32,082 nt of DNA from the NCBI GenBank assembly GCA_002862085.1, contig PKCK01000071.1, positions 1 through 32,082 on the forward strand, in the 5' to 3' direction. Position 1 is the stretch's first letter; each line of letters opens with the position of its first letter. A program made the position numbers and the translations under genes. Of the stretch, positions 1 to 8,401 are shown piece by piece. The notes under the pieces were generated by a model. It did not search any database and was not told where the DNA came from. It saw only the letters and a program-made list of their open reading frames with translations. This DNA is from Planctomycetota bacterium (lineage in GTDB: Bacteria; Planctomycetota; UBA1135; GCA-002686595).

Positions 1-249
1 GCGCGGGCGTCCGGTCGTTCGAGCGGCGGAATCGGCTGACGGGCTCCGACTCTCGAGGAGGGCTCCCACGCGCGCGAGGAGGGAGCGCACTGGCGATCGG
101 GGGAGAGGATCGGAGCGCTTCGACCGTCCTGTCGGCGCCGCGCAGCGACGCGGTGGAGCAGTGGGATTCGGGTCTGCTCCGCGCGAGCGCCTGTGAGGAG
201 GTCCGCCGAGGCGTACCATCGCGCGCCTCGCCCCGATCCTCGCCCGACC

Positions 250-630
250 ATGAAGAAGATCTCCCCGACCCTCGCCGCGGCCGTCCTCCTGCCCATGGCG
301 CTGCCGCTCCAGGGGTGCCTGCTCGCCGCGGCCGCCGGCGCCGGCGCAGCCTACGTGTATCTCTCCTCGGAGAAGGCCGAGGTCGAGGCGACGCCTCGGC
401 AGGTCGTCGCGGCCGCCGAGCGAGTGATGGATCGGATGGACCTGAGCGTGGAGTCGAGCGCGTCGAGCGCCCTCGACGGGCTCCTCGTCGCTCGCACCGC
501 GACAGGCGAGCGCGTCAGGGTGAGCGTCTCCTCGAAGGAGCCCGGGATCAGCGCCGTGACCGTGCGCGTCGGACTCGCCGACGACACGGCGGCGGGTCGG
601 ATCCTCGAGGCGATCCGCGACCGGCTCTGA
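250..630 (+). CDS. DUF3568-family small lipoprotein
   Basis: A 126-residue protein starting MKKISPTL, with a lipoprotein signal peptide and lipobox L20-Q-G-C23, so the mature protein is probably lipid-anchored. The Ala/Gly-rich AAAAGAGAAYVY stretch follows, then a compact domain with an N-terminal helix (PRQVVAAAERVMDRM) and alternating strands, ending GRILEAIRDRL. This layout, a glycine-rich linker followed by 'deregulated-helix then beta' and a final ILEAIRDxL helix, is what I know from DUF3568 lipoproteins, whose function is unknown. The ATG at 250 is preferred over an in-frame upstream ATG at 193 because only it places the signal peptide at the N-terminus. No clear ribosome-binding site is seen; a TACCAT hexamer at 214-219 could be a -10 element. 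It converges on the aldo/keto reductase gene with 22 nt between stop codons. Confidence 0.85.
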   Translation: MKKISPTLAAAVLLPMALPLQGCLLAAAAGAGAAYVYLSSEKAEVEATPRQVVAAAERVMDRMDLSVESSASSALDGLLVARTATGERVRVSVSSKEPGISAVTVRVGLADDTAAGRILEAIRDRL

Positions 631-635
631 TCCGT

Positions 636-652
636 CCCCGGCTCGCCCGGGG
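636..652. terminator. Hairpin between convergent genes
   Basis: CCCCGG and CCGGGG pair perfectly around a 5-nt loop. The hairpin fills the 22-nt gap between the convergent stop codons of the DUF3568 lipoprotein and the aldo/keto reductase, so it could serve both strands. There is no U-tract, as is usual in DNA this GC-rich. Confidence 0.45.
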
Positions 653-1525
653 TCAGGGCAGCGGCGCGCCCGTCGCGGCCCGCCAGAGGTCGAACCACTC
701 CTCGCGAGTCAGCTCCAGCTCTGTCGCGCGGACGGCGGCCTCGATGCGCTCGATGCGGCCCGTCCCGATGACCGGGTGCATGCGGGAGGGGTGGCGCAGC
801 AGGAAGGCGAGGGCGACCACGTCGGCGGTCGTGGAGCGGGCGGCGGCGATCTCGTCGACGGCGGCGCGCACGCGCTCGACGCTGCTGTCACCGCTGGCGA
901 AGAGGCGTCCACCCGCGAGCGGTGACCAGGCCATGGGCCGGAAGCGCCGCTCGATCGCCTGGTCGAAGGTGCCGTCGAGGAACGGGGCGACGTGCAGGAG
1001 GGAGGCCTCCACCTGGTTGGTGACCAGGGGGTCGTCGAGCCGGCTCTGCAGCATGGCGAGGTGGGAGGGCGTGGCGTTCGAGAGCCCGAAGGCTCCGACC
1101 TTGCCGGACTCGCGTAGCGACGCGAACGCCCCGGCGACCTCGTCGGGGTCGAGCAGGGGGTCCTGGCGGTGGAGGAGGAGGAGATCCACATGCTCCACGC
1201 CGAGGGCGGCCAGGGAGGCGTCGACCGAGCGCTCGATGTGCGCGGCGCTGGTGTCGTAGATGTGCGCCGTGTTCTCCGGCCGCCGCTCGTTCACGAGGCG
1301 TATGTCGCACTTGGTGACGAGCTTGATCCGACTCGCGAGGCCTGGTTCGAGACGGAGCGCGTCACCGAACGCCTCCTCGACCGTGTAGCCGCCGTAGATG
1401 TCAGCGAGGTCGAAGGTGTCGACGCCGAGGTCGAGGGCCCGGCGGATCCAGTCGGCGACCTCACCCGCGCTCCGTCCCCACTCGGGGAGGCGCCAGGTGC
1501 CGGCGATGATGGTGGAGAGGTTCAT
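653..1525 (-). CDS. ydhF: Aldo/keto reductase, YdhF type
   Basis: A 290-residue cytoplasmic (beta/alpha)8 NADPH-dependent oxidoreductase. The catalytic tetrad is visible: D39 and Y44 in FDLADIYGGY, K72 in VTKCDIR and H119 in LLLHRQDP. Further family marks are GKVGAFGLSN, TNQVEASLLH, RPMAWSPLAGGRLF and the cofactor-binding segment HPVIGTGRIERIEAA. As I recall E. coli YdhF, the match is collinear from WRL..W to the end, including the ADIYGGY and HPVIGTGxIER blocks, so this subfamily call is firm while the substrate is unknown. The gene has no signal peptide and stands alone, convergent with the lipoprotein gene and divergent from the Dabb gene. A TAGTCT hexamer (minus strand, 1564-1569) about 38 nt upstream of the ATG may be a -10 element. 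Confidence 0.93.
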   Translation of the reverse strand: MNLSTIIAGTWRLPEWGRSAGEVADWIRRALDLGVDTFDLADIYGGYTVEEAFGDALRLEPGLASRIKLVTKCDIRLVNERRPENTAHIYDTSAAHIERSVDASLAALGVEHVDLLLLHRQDPLLDPDEVAGAFASLRESGKVGAFGLSNATPSHLAMLQSRLDDPLVTNQVEASLLHVAPFLDGTFDQAIERRFRPMAWSPLAGGRLFASGDSSVERVRAAVDEIAAARSTTADVVALAFLLRHPSRMHPVIGTGRIERIEAAVRATELELTREEWFDLWRAATGAPLP

Positions 1526-1712
1526 GGCTGCGTGACGCGCGCGAGATTCGCAGCGCGGCGCGCAGACTAAGCGCTCCGCGGCGCGCTCGGCAGACCTCTT
1601 TCACCTCGCCTCCCCGCCACGTGGACGTGACCGCGCTCGACGCCCGGCGATTCCGCGTTCAGGCGCTCGCGGTCGAGGTGGGGAACGGGTCGGGCGGCGC
1701 CGCGGGCCTTGC

Positions 1713-1718
1713 TACCCT
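1713..1718 (+). promoter_or_regulatory. Putative -10 hexamer TACCCT
   Basis: A TANNNT hexamer with 10 nt between it and the ATG at 1729. A start site about 7-10 nt downstream would put the mRNA 5' end at or next to the start codon. No good -35 box is seen. It belongs to a recurrent pattern in this window. Confidence 0.35.
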
Positions 1719-1728
1719 CGGCTCCGCC

Positions 1729-2046
1729 ATGGAACGACTCGTCCACGACGTCTACTTCACGCTCAACGACTCCTCGCCCGGGGCCTGTCAGGCTCTCGTG
1801 GACCTCTGCCACGAGCACCTGCCCGGCCACGACGGGATCGTCTTCTTCGCCGCCGGCACGCGTCAGGTGTCCCACCAGCGGGACGTGAACGACGACGGCT
1901 TCGACGTCTCACTGCACATCTGCTTCGAGTCCAAGGCCGCCCACGACGTCTACCAGGACACCGAGGCCCACCAGCGCTTCATCGACGCGGGCAGCGGCAA
2001 CTGGGCCGCCGTCCGCGTCTTCGACTCGATGGTGCGGACGGTCTAG
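1729..2046 (+). CDS. Dabb (stress-responsive A/B barrel) domain protein
   Basis: A 105-residue single-domain protein. It starts with the typical Dabb strand LVHDVYFTL, has the glycine/aspartate loop before IVFFAAGTRQ, then FDVSLHICFESKAAHDVYQDTEAHQRFID, and ends in a VRVFDSMV strand. This is the ferredoxin-like fold of the Dabb family (PF07876), which usually forms dimers. Some members are monooxygenase-like or stress-induced, but most bacterial ones have no known substrate. No signal peptide. The ATG at 1729 is chosen because it begins exactly at the family N-terminus. No Shine-Dalgarno sequence precedes it, and a TACCCT hexamer lies 10 nt upstream. It converges with the DUF1552 gene across a hairpin. 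Confidence 0.88.
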   Translation: MERLVHDVYFTLNDSSPGACQALVDLCHEHLPGHDGIVFFAAGTRQVSHQRDVNDDGFDVSLHICFESKAAHDVYQDTEAHQRFIDAGSGNWAAVRVFDSMVRTV

Positions 2047-2057
2047 CTCCTGGCGCG

Positions 2058-2076
2058 CGCCCCGACGAGCGGGGCG
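2058..2076. terminator. Hairpin between convergent genes
   Basis: CGCCCCG pairs perfectly with CGGGGCG over a 5-nt loop (ACGAG). It lies in the 38-nt gap between the Dabb gene (plus) and the DUF1552 gene (minus), so it is probably a bidirectional terminator. No U-tract. Confidence 0.5.
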
Positions 2077-2084
2077 TCGACGGG

Positions 2085-3401
2085 TCAGGACCAGTCGAGC
2101 CCGGTGCGGGCGCGTCCGAAGCGGTCGCGCTCGACGCCGAGGGCCTCGAGGGTCGCGAGGTGGACCTTCGAGAAGTCGACCCTGCGCCTGCTCCTCAGCT
2201 GGCGACCGGTGCGGACGGCGCCGCCGCCGCCTCCGGCCACGAGGATCGGCAGATCCTCCTCTTCGTGCTCGTGTCCGTCCGCGATGTTCGAGCCGTAGAC
2301 CACGATCGTCTGGTCGAGGAGTCGCCCTTCGCCCTCGGGCAGTGCGGCCAGCCGGTCGAGGAACCGCGCGAAGCGCGCGTGGTGCCAGGTGACGACGCGG
2401 TCGTACATCTCGCGCTTCGCGCTGCGGGACGACCAGCGGGTGATCCCGTCGTCGTCCTCGGTGCGACCATCGAAGTCCCGCCAGTGGGAGAGCGCGTGCC
2501 ACGTGCCCTTCACCCCGGGGACGAAGGTGCAGTACCGGTTCGACTGGCCGTGATCGATCATCAGGCTCGCCAGGTTCGTCGCGCCCGACCAGAGGGCCAG
2601 GGCGATGAGGTCGTAGAGCAGGTCGAGGTACGCGCCGTGATCCTCGGGAATCGCCGCGGGGGGATGGCCGAGGCCCAGCTCGCGGGCGCGGTCGAGCTTG
2701 CGCGCCGTGGCGGCGTCTGAGGCGAAGGCGATCCGGCGCTCGACGCCGCGGATGGCCTCCAGGTACTCGTCGAGCTTGTGCTGATCGTCGCGACCGAGAC
2801 CCTTGCGCAGGGTGTTCGCCTGGGCGCGGAGAGCGTCGAGAAGGCTCGCGTCGGTCTCCGGTGAGGCGCCGAAGAGGCGTTGGAAGACCGCGCGCGGATC
2901 CGTCTCGCGGAAGACGGGCCGGCCCGCGGCCGACCAGGACATCGAGTTGCGGGAGAGACTCGTGGAGAAGAAACCCTCGCCCGGCGAGCTCAGGGTCAGC
3001 GCGGGCACGATGGAGTCTCCGCCGACGGCGCGCGCGGCGAGCTGGTCGACGCTCGCGCCGCCGGCGTCGAGGCCCTGCTCGTCCCACTCGCCCGGCGTCA
3101 GCCAGGTGGCGGTCCCGGCCCCGTGCCCGTTGCCCGCCGGCATGTACACCTTCTCGAGCATGAGGAGGTCCTCGCGGTGGCGCTCCAGGGGGAAGAGCGC
3201 CTTGTTGAGCTGGAGCAGCCGGCCGTCGCGAGCGACGCGGCGCGGGTGCCACGACCCCTCGGCGACCCCGTTCGGGAAGTAGAGCCAGACGGCGCGCACC
3301 GGCGGAGCCTCGGGCGTTCCCCGGCCCCACGCGAGGCTGGGAAGCAAGGGAAGAGCGATGGAGGCGCCGGCGCCCCTCAGGAACTCTCGTCGTCCGATCA
3401 T
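2085..3401 (-). CDS. DUF1552-family Tat-exported protein
   Basis: A 438-residue protein with a twin-arginine type leader (MIGRREFLRGAG then a hydrophobic run ALPLLPSLAWG). Family marks of DUF1552 (PF07586) follow: AVWLYFPNG, HREDLLMLEKVYMPAGNGHG, SVDQLAA, LDEYLEAIRGVERRI, a MIDHGQSNRYC segment with WHALSHW, and the C-terminal LLDQTIVVYGSNIADGHEHEEEDLPILVAGGGGG. The family resembles DUF1501/alkaline-phosphatase-like folds; its function is unknown and it is very common in planctomycetes. The ATG is chosen because its A is the last base of the upstream gene's TGA, a coupled junction. The reading frame stays open much further upstream, but that part only mirrors the DUF1588 gene. It probably works with the upstream product at the cell surface or in the periplasm. 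Confidence 0.93.
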   Translation of the reverse strand: MIGRREFLRGAGASIALPLLPSLAWGRGTPEAPPVRAVWLYFPNGVAEGSWHPRRVARDGRLLQLNKALFPLERHREDLLMLEKVYMPAGNGHGAGTATWLTPGEWDEQGLDAGGASVDQLAARAVGGDSIVPALTLSSPGEGFFSTSLSRNSMSWSAAGRPVFRETDPRAVFQRLFGASPETDASLLDALRAQANTLRKGLGRDDQHKLDEYLEAIRGVERRIAFASDAATARKLDRARELGLGHPPAAIPEDHGAYLDLLYDLIALALWSGATNLASLMIDHGQSNRYCTFVPGVKGTWHALSHWRDFDGRTEDDDGITRWSSRSAKREMYDRVVTWHHARFARFLDRLAALPEGEGRLLDQTIVVYGSNIADGHEHEEEDLPILVAGGGGGAVRTGRQLRSRRRVDFSKVHLATLEALGVERDRFGRARTGLDWS

Positions 3402-5179
3402 CACTGTGTGGGCTCCTGCTCCCGGAAGGGCTTCGAATGGACGATGGCGCGCACGAGGGCGCCCCAGCCGCGCTCCCCGAGCGCGGACGCGATCTCGGAC
3501 ACGGTGCGCTCGTCCTGCCAGGTCAGCGGGCGGCCCAGCGCGTAGGCGAGGGTGCGACGCGCCGCCTGTCGGCAGAGGTCGTCGAGGCTGTGTTCGATGA
3601 GCGCATCGCGCAGACCGGCGGGCCCTTTGAAGCTCGCTCCTCCGGGCAGCGCCCCGCGCGCGTCGATCCTGCGGCCCTCCTCGTCCCGGCGCCGTTCCCG
3701 CCCGAAGCGGTCGAAGCCCTCGAGGGCGAAGCCGAGGGGGTCGATGCGGTCGTGGCACGCGGCGCACGCGGCGTCGCGGCGGTGGAGTTCGAGCAGGCGC
3801 CGGGGTGAGAGCTCCTCGAACTCCTCCTCCAGCTCCTCGTCGAACTCGGAGGCGCCGGGGGGAGGCGGCGGCGGCGGCGTCCCGAGAAGATCCGAGAGGA
3901 TCCAGTTGCCGCGCAGGACGGGGCTCGTGCGGTCGGGGTACGCCGTGGTCGCCAGGACACCGGCCTTGCCCAGGAGGCCCCGGCGGGCCGCAGGAACGCG
4001 CTCGACGCGTACGAGCGCGTCGCCCTCGACTCCCTTCACCCCGTAGAAGCGCGCGAGCTCCTCGTTCAGGTAGGAGAAGCCGCCGTCCAGCAGGGTCTTC
4101 GCGGGGAGGTCCTCGACGATCAGCGCCAGCACGAAGCGCGCGACCTCCTCGCGCATGGCGGCCATGACCGAGTCGGTCATGAACGGCACGTCGATGGGAT
4201 CCGGCTTGACGAGGGTCCCGAGGGCGTCGGTGCCGAGCCACTGCCCGGCGAAGACCTCGCCCAGGGCGATGGCGCGCTCGTCGCGGAGCATGCGTGTGAT
4301 CTGCGCCTCCAGGACCTCGGGTTCACCGAGTCGACCCGCGGCTGCGAGGTCGAGGAGCTCGTCGTCCGGCAGGCTCGCCCAGAGGAAGAAGGAGAGACGG
4401 CTCGCGAGGGCGAAGGCCGAGACAGGCCCCGGCGCCTCCTGGGTGTCCTCGGCGCGCATCAGGAAGTGGGGCGAGGAGAGCGCGACGGCGAGGGTCTCGC
4501 GGAGCGCCGCGCGAGCGGACATCCGCTCGCGGAGACGATCGAAGCGAGCGAGTGCGTCCTCGGTCTCCGTCTCCGTGAGCCGCCGCCGATAGGCCCTGCG
4601 CAGGAGCGGATTCAGGAGAGCTCTCGGATCGCCCTCGAGGCGGGCGGCGCCCTCGTCGGGCAGCGCTTCGAGGAGTGCGATGCGCACCGCGGCGGTCGCT
4701 CGCTCGAGCCACTCCGGATGAACGAAGAGCGTGGAGGAGCTCGCCGCGAAGCCGCCGTCGGAGACGAGCTCGTCAGGAAGCAGCGGTTCGAGGTCGGTCG
4801 TGACGCGGAGCAGGTCACGGAGTGCGTTCTGAAGCTCGGTCCGCGTCAGGCGTCTGAGCGGCTCGTAGCCCGGCGCGCCTCCCTTCCGAAGGGCCTCCTC
4901 CTCGATCCCCGCGAAGTGCTCGAGGAGGGCGCCACGGTCGCGCCGCGAGAGCTTCCTGCGCGGCGGCATCGCGCCCACCTCGACCACGGCCTCGGCGCGT
5001 CGCCAGTTGAAGAGCTCCGTCTCCGGGTCCTCGAGGTCCAGGAGCGCCTCGAGGTCGAAGCCGCCCTCCGTCAGCACGGAGTCGTGGCACTCGATGCACG
5101 ACTCCTCGAGCACCTCGCGCGCGTCCTGGGCGTGGGCCCAGGGGGCGGAGAGGAGCAGGAAGGGCGCGAGGCGGAGCAC
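3401..5179 (-). CDS. DUF1588/DUF1592 multidomain protein with c-type haem motifs
   Basis: A 592-residue secreted protein: signal peptide MLRLAPFLLLSAPWAHA, then a cytochrome-c-like domain with C28-I-E-C31-H32 and a likely axial Met in GAMPP (M71). The domain order then follows the planctomycete family: DUF1587 (PLRRLTRTELQNALRDLL), DUF1595 (LLRRAYRRRLTETE), DUF1592 (ASRLSFFLWASLPDDELL), DUF1588 (C472-A-A-C475-H476 and RIDPLGFALEGFDRFG after a run of prolines and an acidic stretch), and DUF1585 (LAYALGRPLTWQDERTV ... IVHSKPF). Both CxxCH motifs could bind haem, so a redox role outside the cytoplasm is likely; the reaction is unknown. It is the first gene of an operon with DUF1552, overlapping it by one base. 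A TACGAT hexamer (minus strand, 5216-5221) lies 36 nt before the start. Confidence 0.93.
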   Translation of the reverse strand: MLRLAPFLLLSAPWAHAQDAREVLEESCIECHDSVLTEGGFDLEALLDLEDPETELFNWRRAEAVVEVGAMPPRRKLSRRDRGALLEHFAGIEEEALRKGGAPGYEPLRRLTRTELQNALRDLLRVTTDLEPLLPDELVSDGGFAASSSTLFVHPEWLERATAAVRIALLEALPDEGAARLEGDPRALLNPLLRRAYRRRLTETETEDALARFDRLRERMSARAALRETLAVALSSPHFLMRAEDTQEAPGPVSAFALASRLSFFLWASLPDDELLDLAAAGRLGEPEVLEAQITRMLRDERAIALGEVFAGQWLGTDALGTLVKPDPIDVPFMTDSVMAAMREEVARFVLALIVEDLPAKTLLDGGFSYLNEELARFYGVKGVEGDALVRVERVPAARRGLLGKAGVLATTAYPDRTSPVLRGNWILSDLLGTPPPPPPPGASEFDEELEEEFEELSPRRLLELHRRDAACAACHDRIDPLGFALEGFDRFGRERRRDEEGRRIDARGALPGGASFKGPAGLRDALIEHSLDDLCRQAARRTLAYALGRPLTWQDERTVSEIASALGERGWGALVRAIVHSKPFREQEPTQ

Positions 5180-5589
5180 GGTGGGCGTTGTCCCCGCGCT
5201 TCCGCGGGGCTCTCTGATCGTATCCGCTCACCGAGGTGAAGTTTCGAAGCGTGGTGGAGGCATCCGTCGCAGGCTGACGTGGCGGTGGCAGGCGAGGGCC
5301 CCGCCGCTCTTTGCGCGCGCAGAGCGGTCCTGCAGCTCGGAGGGCCCGACCGGGAATCCCGGAACGAGGCCCGGGCGAGCGTGCTCCCTCCGGTGGAGGA
5401 CGCGAGCGGCGTGGGGCCGGCGGGGCGTCCTGCCGCATCACCCGACCATGAGGCTCACGGCGTCGGAGACCTTCGATCCGCCCGGGACGGGCCCGATGCG
5501 TCGCAGCGCGGAGATGGCTCGACGGGTCGGTCGTCCGCCCGGCGGCCGCACTGGGCAGGCTCCGGGATCCCACGTAGGCTCGCCGCCCC
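5180..5589. other. Divergent intergenic region, 410 bp
   Basis: A non-coding spacer between the divergent DUF1588 and PhoD-like genes; open frames here are Arg/Pro-rich and lack the codon bias of real genes. It contains a TCACC-GA-GGTGA inverted repeat at 5228-5239 that lies between or next to the candidate promoters and could be an operator. A -35/-10 pair for the plus-strand gene is listed separately. Confidence 0.5.
5552..5580 (+). promoter_or_regulatory. Putative promoter TGGGCA-N17-TAGGCT
   Basis: TGGGCA at 5552-5557 matches TTGACA at four of six positions. A 17-nt spacer leads to TAGGCT at 5575-5580. The ATG of the PhoD-like gene follows 9 nt after the -10 element, so transcription would start almost at the start codon. 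This is the best-formed promoter in the window. Confidence 0.45.
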
Positions 5590-6945
5590 ATGGGCCTCTC
5601 GCTGCTCCTCGTCCTCGCTCCTGCCGTCCAGCACGCGCCTGTCCTCGGATTCGCCGACGGGGTGAAGGTCGGGGAGGTCACGTCGACGAGCGCGATCCTC
5701 TGGGCACGGCTCACCGCGGTCGAAGAGGCCCTCGACCAGGTCGACGAGTGGGAGGAGAGCCTCACGCTCGACGGCTACCCGTGGCGGGTCCCGGGAGCAG
5801 CGGGGGAGATGCGCTTCGCGTACGGGCCCGTGGGCGGTGACGGTGAGACGCAGGTCACCGAGTGGGTGTCGGTCGACGCGCGCTCGGATTCTTGCCATCA
5901 GGTGCCGATCGAAGGCCTCGTTCCCGGCACGGCCTACGAGGTCGTCGCCGAGGGGCGGTCGGGAGGGACGAGCTGCCGCTTCGAGGCGTCCTTCGCGACC
6001 GCGCCCGCCGCGGAGAGCGGGGGAGCGGTGACCTTCGTCATCTCCACCTGCCAGGACTTCCAGCGCCGCGACGACCGGGCGCGAGGCCATCGCATCTACC
6101 GCTCGATGCTCGCGCTGGAGCCGGACTTCTTCGTGCAGACCGGGGACACCCTCTACTACGACAAGCCGAAGCCCTTCGCGAAGGACGTCGCCACCGCTCG
6201 CTACAAGTGGAACCGCCTCTACGCGCTCCCGAACCTGCGCGACTTCCACGCGCGCGTGCCGAGCTACTGGATGCACGACGATCACGACGTGCTGAGGAAC
6301 GACTGCTGGCCGGGTCAGGTCTACGGCGAGCTCACCTGGGACCAGGGCCTCTCCATCTGGCGCGAGCAGGTGCCCATGGGGCCGCTGCCGTACCGCAGCT
6401 TCCGCTGGGGCCGGCACGTGCAGGTCTGGCTCCCCGAGGGGCGCGAGTACCGCTCGCCGAACCGGATGGAGGACGGACCCGGGAAGTCGATCCTCGGGGA
6501 GGAGCAGTGGCGCTGGCTGGAGCGTTCGCTCCGCGAGTCCGACGCGACCTTCAAGCTCTACGTCTCCGCGACGCCGGTGGTCGGCCCGGATCGCAAGCAC
6601 AAGAACGACAACCACGCCAACGAGGGGTTCAGGACCGAGGGCGACCGCCTGCGCGCGCTGCTCTCCTCGATCCCGGGCGCTGTCGTGATCAACGGGGATC
6701 GTCACTGGCAGTACCACTCGATCGACCCGGCCACGGGCCTGCGCGAGTTCGGCTGCGGGCCCGCCTCCGACGCCCACGCCGGCGGCTTCAAGCGCTCGCT
6801 CAAGGAGGAGTGGCAGCCCTTCCTGCGCATCAAGGGCGGCTTCCTTTCGGTCGCCGTGAGCGGCGAGCGCGCGTTCCTGCGGCACCACGACGTCGATGGC
6901 GCCGTCGTGCACGAGGTGAAGATGGAAGCGCGAACCGGCCGCTGA
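5590..6945 (+). CDS. PhoD-like metallophosphatase (alkaline phosphatase D family)
   Basis: A 451-residue exported phosphatase or phosphodiesterase: N-terminal signal peptide (MGLSLLLVLAPAVQHA), a fibronectin-like N-terminal domain (VGEVTSTSAILWARL ... GLVPGTAYEVV, residues about 25-140), then the catalytic domain. Metal-ligand motifs of the PhoD family are present: GDTLYYD (G185-D191), WMHDDHDVLRND (D230-D233) and INGDRHW near residue 365. The usual Asp-Thr-Arg strand is changed to WLPEGREYR, so the substrate pocket may differ. PhoD enzymes hydrolyse phosphate mono- and diesters using Fe/Ca or similar metals, commonly under phosphate limitation. No phosphate-regulon box was recognised. Its start has no Shine-Dalgarno sequence. 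The ThuA-DUF1080 gene follows 70 bp downstream, past a hairpin. Confidence 0.9.
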   Translation: MGLSLLLVLAPAVQHAPVLGFADGVKVGEVTSTSAILWARLTAVEEALDQVDEWEESLTLDGYPWRVPGAAGEMRFAYGPVGGDGETQVTEWVSVDARSDSCHQVPIEGLVPGTAYEVVAEGRSGGTSCRFEASFATAPAAESGGAVTFVISTCQDFQRRDDRARGHRIYRSMLALEPDFFVQTGDTLYYDKPKPFAKDVATARYKWNRLYALPNLRDFHARVPSYWMHDDHDVLRNDCWPGQVYGELTWDQGLSIWREQVPMGPLPYRSFRWGRHVQVWLPEGREYRSPNRMEDGPGKSILGEEQWRWLERSLRESDATFKLYVSATPVVGPDRKHKNDNHANEGFRTEGDRLRALLSSIPGAVVINGDRHWQYHSIDPATGLREFGCGPASDAHAGGFKRSLKEEWQPFLRIKGGFLSVAVSGERAFLRHHDVDGAVVHEVKMEARTGR

Positions 6946-6946
6946 C

Positions 6947-6965
6947 TCGCCGCGGTCCGCGGCGA
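6947..6965 (+). terminator. Perfect palindromic hairpin after the PhoD-like gene
   Basis: TCGCCGCGG and CCGCGGCGA are perfect reverse complements separated by one base, starting 1 nt after the stop codon. The paired stem must open to about 8 bp to form a loop. Likely a terminator or 3'-end stabiliser, separating this gene from the next one. Confidence 0.45.
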
Positions 6966-7015
6966 CCCGAGCGCCTTCCCCTGCGGATTCGGCGCCGCGC
7001 CCCCATGATGGGGCC

Positions 7016-8374
7016 ATGTCGACCCTGACCTCCCTCTGCCTCGCGCTGCTCGGCGGCGTCCAGGAGCCGGCGGCGGATCTGCCGCGCGTCCTCTTCCTCA
7101 CTCACAGCGCCGGGTTCACCCACGGGGTCGTGCGGCGGCCGGCGCCGGAGCAGTTCGCCCACGCCGAGCGCTGCCTCTTGGAGGCTGCGAAGGGGCGGCT
7201 CGAGATCGTTCCGACCCAGGACTGCGCGCGCATCAACGCGAAGGAGCTCGCGGGCTTCGACGCCGTGCTCTTCTACACCACCGGCGAGCTGCCGATCGCC
7301 GATGAGGATCGCGCGGCGCTCATGGAGTGGATCCGCGGAGGGGGCGCCTTCGCGGGCGTGCACTCGGCGACCGACACTCTCTACCAGTACCCGCCCTACG
7401 TGGCGCTCATCGGCGGCCTCTTCGACGGCCACCCCTGGCACGAGAGCGTGAAGATGCGCATCGAGGCGCCCGATCACCCGGCGATGGCGGGGCTCGGCGC
7501 GGACTTCGGCATCGAGGACGAGATCTACCAGTTCCGCGCGTTCCGCAGGCACCCGGTGCGCGTGCTGATGAGCCTGGACGTGTCCTCCATCGAGGTGGAG
7601 CGGGGCAAGCGAGCGGACAAGGACTACGCGGTGGCCTGGTGCAAGGATCACGGCCGCGGCCGCGTCTTCTACACGGCCCTCGGCCACCGGCCCGAGGTGT
7701 GGTCGGACCCGCGCTTCCAGGAGCATCTCGTGCGCGGCATCCAGTGGGCCCACTCCGGACCCGAGCACTCGCCGGCGCCTCCCGAGGGCGCCGAGGTGCT
7801 GTTCGGCGGCGGTGCGCTCGATCGCTGGCAGCACCGTGGAGGCGCGACGGCGCGCTGGATCGTCGCGGACGGGGCCTTCCAGGTCGCGCCGGGCACCGGC
7901 AACCTCGTGACGCGCGCCGAGCTCGGGAGCGGGCTCTACCACGTGGAGTTCATGGTGCCCGTCACGCCGGCGAAGAACGGGTGGCAGGACCGCGGGAACT
8001 CGGGGGTCTACGTGCAGGGCCGCTACGAGGTGCAGGTGCTCGACTCCCTCGGCCGCGAGCTGCGCTCGGGCGACTGCGGCGGGATCTACGGCAAGCACGT
8101 CGCGACGGTGGACGCGTGCCGCGAGGCCGGCCGCTGGCAGAGCTACGACATCCGCTTCCAGGCTCCGGTCTTCGATGACGCCGCGCAGAAGACCGCGAAC
8201 GCGCGCATGAGCGTCTGGCACAACGGGATCCTGATCCATGACGACGTCGAGGTCGACGGCACGACCGCGGCTGCCATGGCGAGCGACGAGCGGCCGAAGG
8301 GCCCGCTCATGCTCCAGGACCACGGCCACGGCGTGCGCTACCGGAACGTGTGGTTCGTGCCCGGCGACGTCTGA
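7016..8374 (+). CDS. ThuA-domain / DUF1080 fusion protein
   Basis: A 452-residue protein with a short hydrophobic leader (MSTLTSLCLALLGGV), probably exported. Residues about 24-250 are a ThuA-like, glutamine-amidotransferase-fold domain: VLFLTHSAGFTHG, GGGAFAGVHSATDTLY, HPWHESV, DEIYQF and VFYTALGHRPEVW. Residues about 258-450 are DUF1080, the 3-keto-disaccharide hydrolase or LamG-like fold: LFGGGALDRW, RGNSGVYVQGRYEVQVLDS, CGGIYG and a final GVRYRNVWFVP. This two-domain arrangement is frequent in planctomycetes. ThuA is linked to trehalose or trehalulose use and DUF1080 members cleave 3-keto-sugars, so a role in carbohydrate breakdown is likely. The substrate cannot be read from the sequence. 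A CATGAT hexamer (7004-7009) lies 6 nt before the ATG. Confidence 0.92.
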   Translation: MSTLTSLCLALLGGVQEPAADLPRVLFLTHSAGFTHGVVRRPAPEQFAHAERCLLEAAKGRLEIVPTQDCARINAKELAGFDAVLFYTTGELPIADEDRAALMEWIRGGGAFAGVHSATDTLYQYPPYVALIGGLFDGHPWHESVKMRIEAPDHPAMAGLGADFGIEDEIYQFRAFRRHPVRVLMSLDVSSIEVERGKRADKDYAVAWCKDHGRGRVFYTALGHRPEVWSDPRFQEHLVRGIQWAHSGPEHSPAPPEGAEVLFGGGALDRWQHRGGATARWIVADGAFQVAPGTGNLVTRAELGSGLYHVEFMVPVTPAKNGWQDRGNSGVYVQGRYEVQVLDSLGRELRSGDCGGIYGKHVATVDACREAGRWQSYDIRFQAPVFDDAAQKTANARMSVWHNGILIHDDVEVDGTTAAAMASDERPKGPLMLQDHGHGVRYRNVWFVPGDV

Positions 8375-8401
8375 GTCCTCGGGCGCTGTGGCCGTCCGCG
8401 G

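Noticed and set aside
5455..7101. Long minus-strand open frame opposite the PhoD-like gene
   Set aside because: Antisense shadow of a gene with intact catalytic motifs.
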